Shown here: piece by piece, positions 5,466-5,637 of the stretch
Layout of the letters: the number at the start of each line of letters is the position of its first letter
Numbering within the stretch: the stretch's first letter is position 1
DNA from: ANME-2 cluster archaeon
GTDB taxonomy: Archaea; Halobacteriota; Methanosarcinia; Methanosarcinales; Methanogasteraceae
DNA: 5,637 nt
Direction of reading: 5' to 3'
Assembly (NCBI GenBank): GCA_003601535.1
Contig: PIXW01000032.1
Span: 1 to 5,637, forward strand
The notes under the pieces: generated by a model
The model's input: the letters and a program-made list of their open reading frames with translations, nothing else
What the model was told of the DNA's origin: nothing
Database searches by the model: none
Program-made: the position numbers and the translations under genes

Positions 5466-5637
5466 TCACGCCTTATGGTGTTACTGGAGACTCTACCAAT
5501 GAACTCTGTGCGTCCAGCTAGAATCGTAGCAGTGTGGCATTCGATGCAAAATTCAGGCGGCTGCTTGTGAAACAAGCGCCTGCCGGATACTGTATTTGTG
5601 AGAAGCAGCATCGGGCAGGCAGCAACCAGAACCGTGC
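5450..5637 (-). CDS. C-terminal part of an unidentified protein with a CxxCH motif (5' end outside window)
   Basis: The minus frame is open from the right edge to a TAG at 5450-5452, giving 61 residues. It starts with a hydrophobic stretch (TVLVAACPMLLL), then a basic HKQPPEF segment leading into CIECH (residues 30-34), and ends GRVSSNTIRRDSLES. CxxCH is the c-type heme attachment motif but also occurs in zinc-binding proteins; a single motif in a short fragment cannot tell them apart. An internal ATG at 5609-5611 lacks a ribosome site, so the true start is probably beyond the edge. The competing frames over this stretch are broken by stops. It may continue, after a frameshift, into the fragment at 5331-5465. 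No family is recognised. Confidence 0.5.
   Translation of the reverse strand, partial: TVLVAACPMLLLTNTVSGRRLFHKQPPEFCIECHTATILAGRTEFIGRVSSNTIRRDSLES
5554..5582. repeat. Imperfect hairpin with a bulge
   Basis: CAGGC (5554-5558) pairs with GCCTG (5578-5582) and GCTTGT (5563-5568) pairs with ACAAGC (5572-5577). A four-base bulge (ggct) interrupts the left side and the loop is only GAA. The structure is 11 paired bases in total and lies inside the CxxCH frame. It has no T run after it, so it is not an obvious terminator. Confidence 0.4.

Noticed and set aside
5499..5570. Plus-strand 23-residue frame with a GGAG site nine bases ahead
   Set aside because: Too short, unlike any known peptide, and it overlaps a longer coding-like minus frame.
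1..5637. tRNA or rRNA genes, CRISPR arrays, insertion sequence ends
   Set aside because: No cloverleaf-like segment, regularly spaced repeat array, transposase or terminal inverted repeat was found on reading both strands.

Overview
The window looks like chromosomal DNA from a moderate-GC, probably mesophilic euryarchaeon, most likely a methanogen or a methane/alkane-oxidising relative; the exact lineage is inference. The archaeal signs are A/T-rich TATA-like boxes about 70-100 bases ahead of several starts, ribosome binding sites matching the archaeal anti-Shine-Dalgarno (AGGTG, AGGTGATC, GAGG), a geranylgeranyl-reductase-family flavoprotein typical of archaeal lipid metabolism, and a TreT-type trehalose synthase.

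Layout. 1-539 (minus) is the N-terminal 179 codons of a winged-helix protein that runs off the left edge; its N-terminal half holds a duplicated module. 540-967 is an A/T-rich non-coding stretch with that gene's promoter and some short direct repeats. 968-2074 (minus) is a complete class I PLP-dependent aminotransferase. 2075-2408 is a divergent control region with candidate promoters both ways, an 8-bp inverted repeat and a possible micro-ORF that overlaps the next start. 2409-3680 (plus) is the TreT-type glycosyltransferase. 3718-4038 (minus) is a convergent 106-residue protein that I do not recognise. 4039-4236 is a second divergent promoter region. 4237-5283 (plus) is the FAD-dependent geranylgeranyl reductase family protein. 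5331-5637 (minus) holds two abutting coding-like frames, the first with a CxxCH motif, which look like the end of one frameshifted gene or two overlapping small genes.

The genes alternate in strand and each appears to have its own promoter, so this is a set of single-gene units rather than an operon. Amino-acid transamination, compatible-solute (trehalose) synthesis and isoprenoid-lipid saturation are housekeeping or stress functions with no evident shared pathway. I see no mobile element, CRISPR array, RNA gene or obvious new multi-gene system. The most rewarding items are the duplicated module in the winged-helix protein, the promoter/micro-ORF arrangement ahead of treT, and the broken-looking CxxCH gene at the right end.
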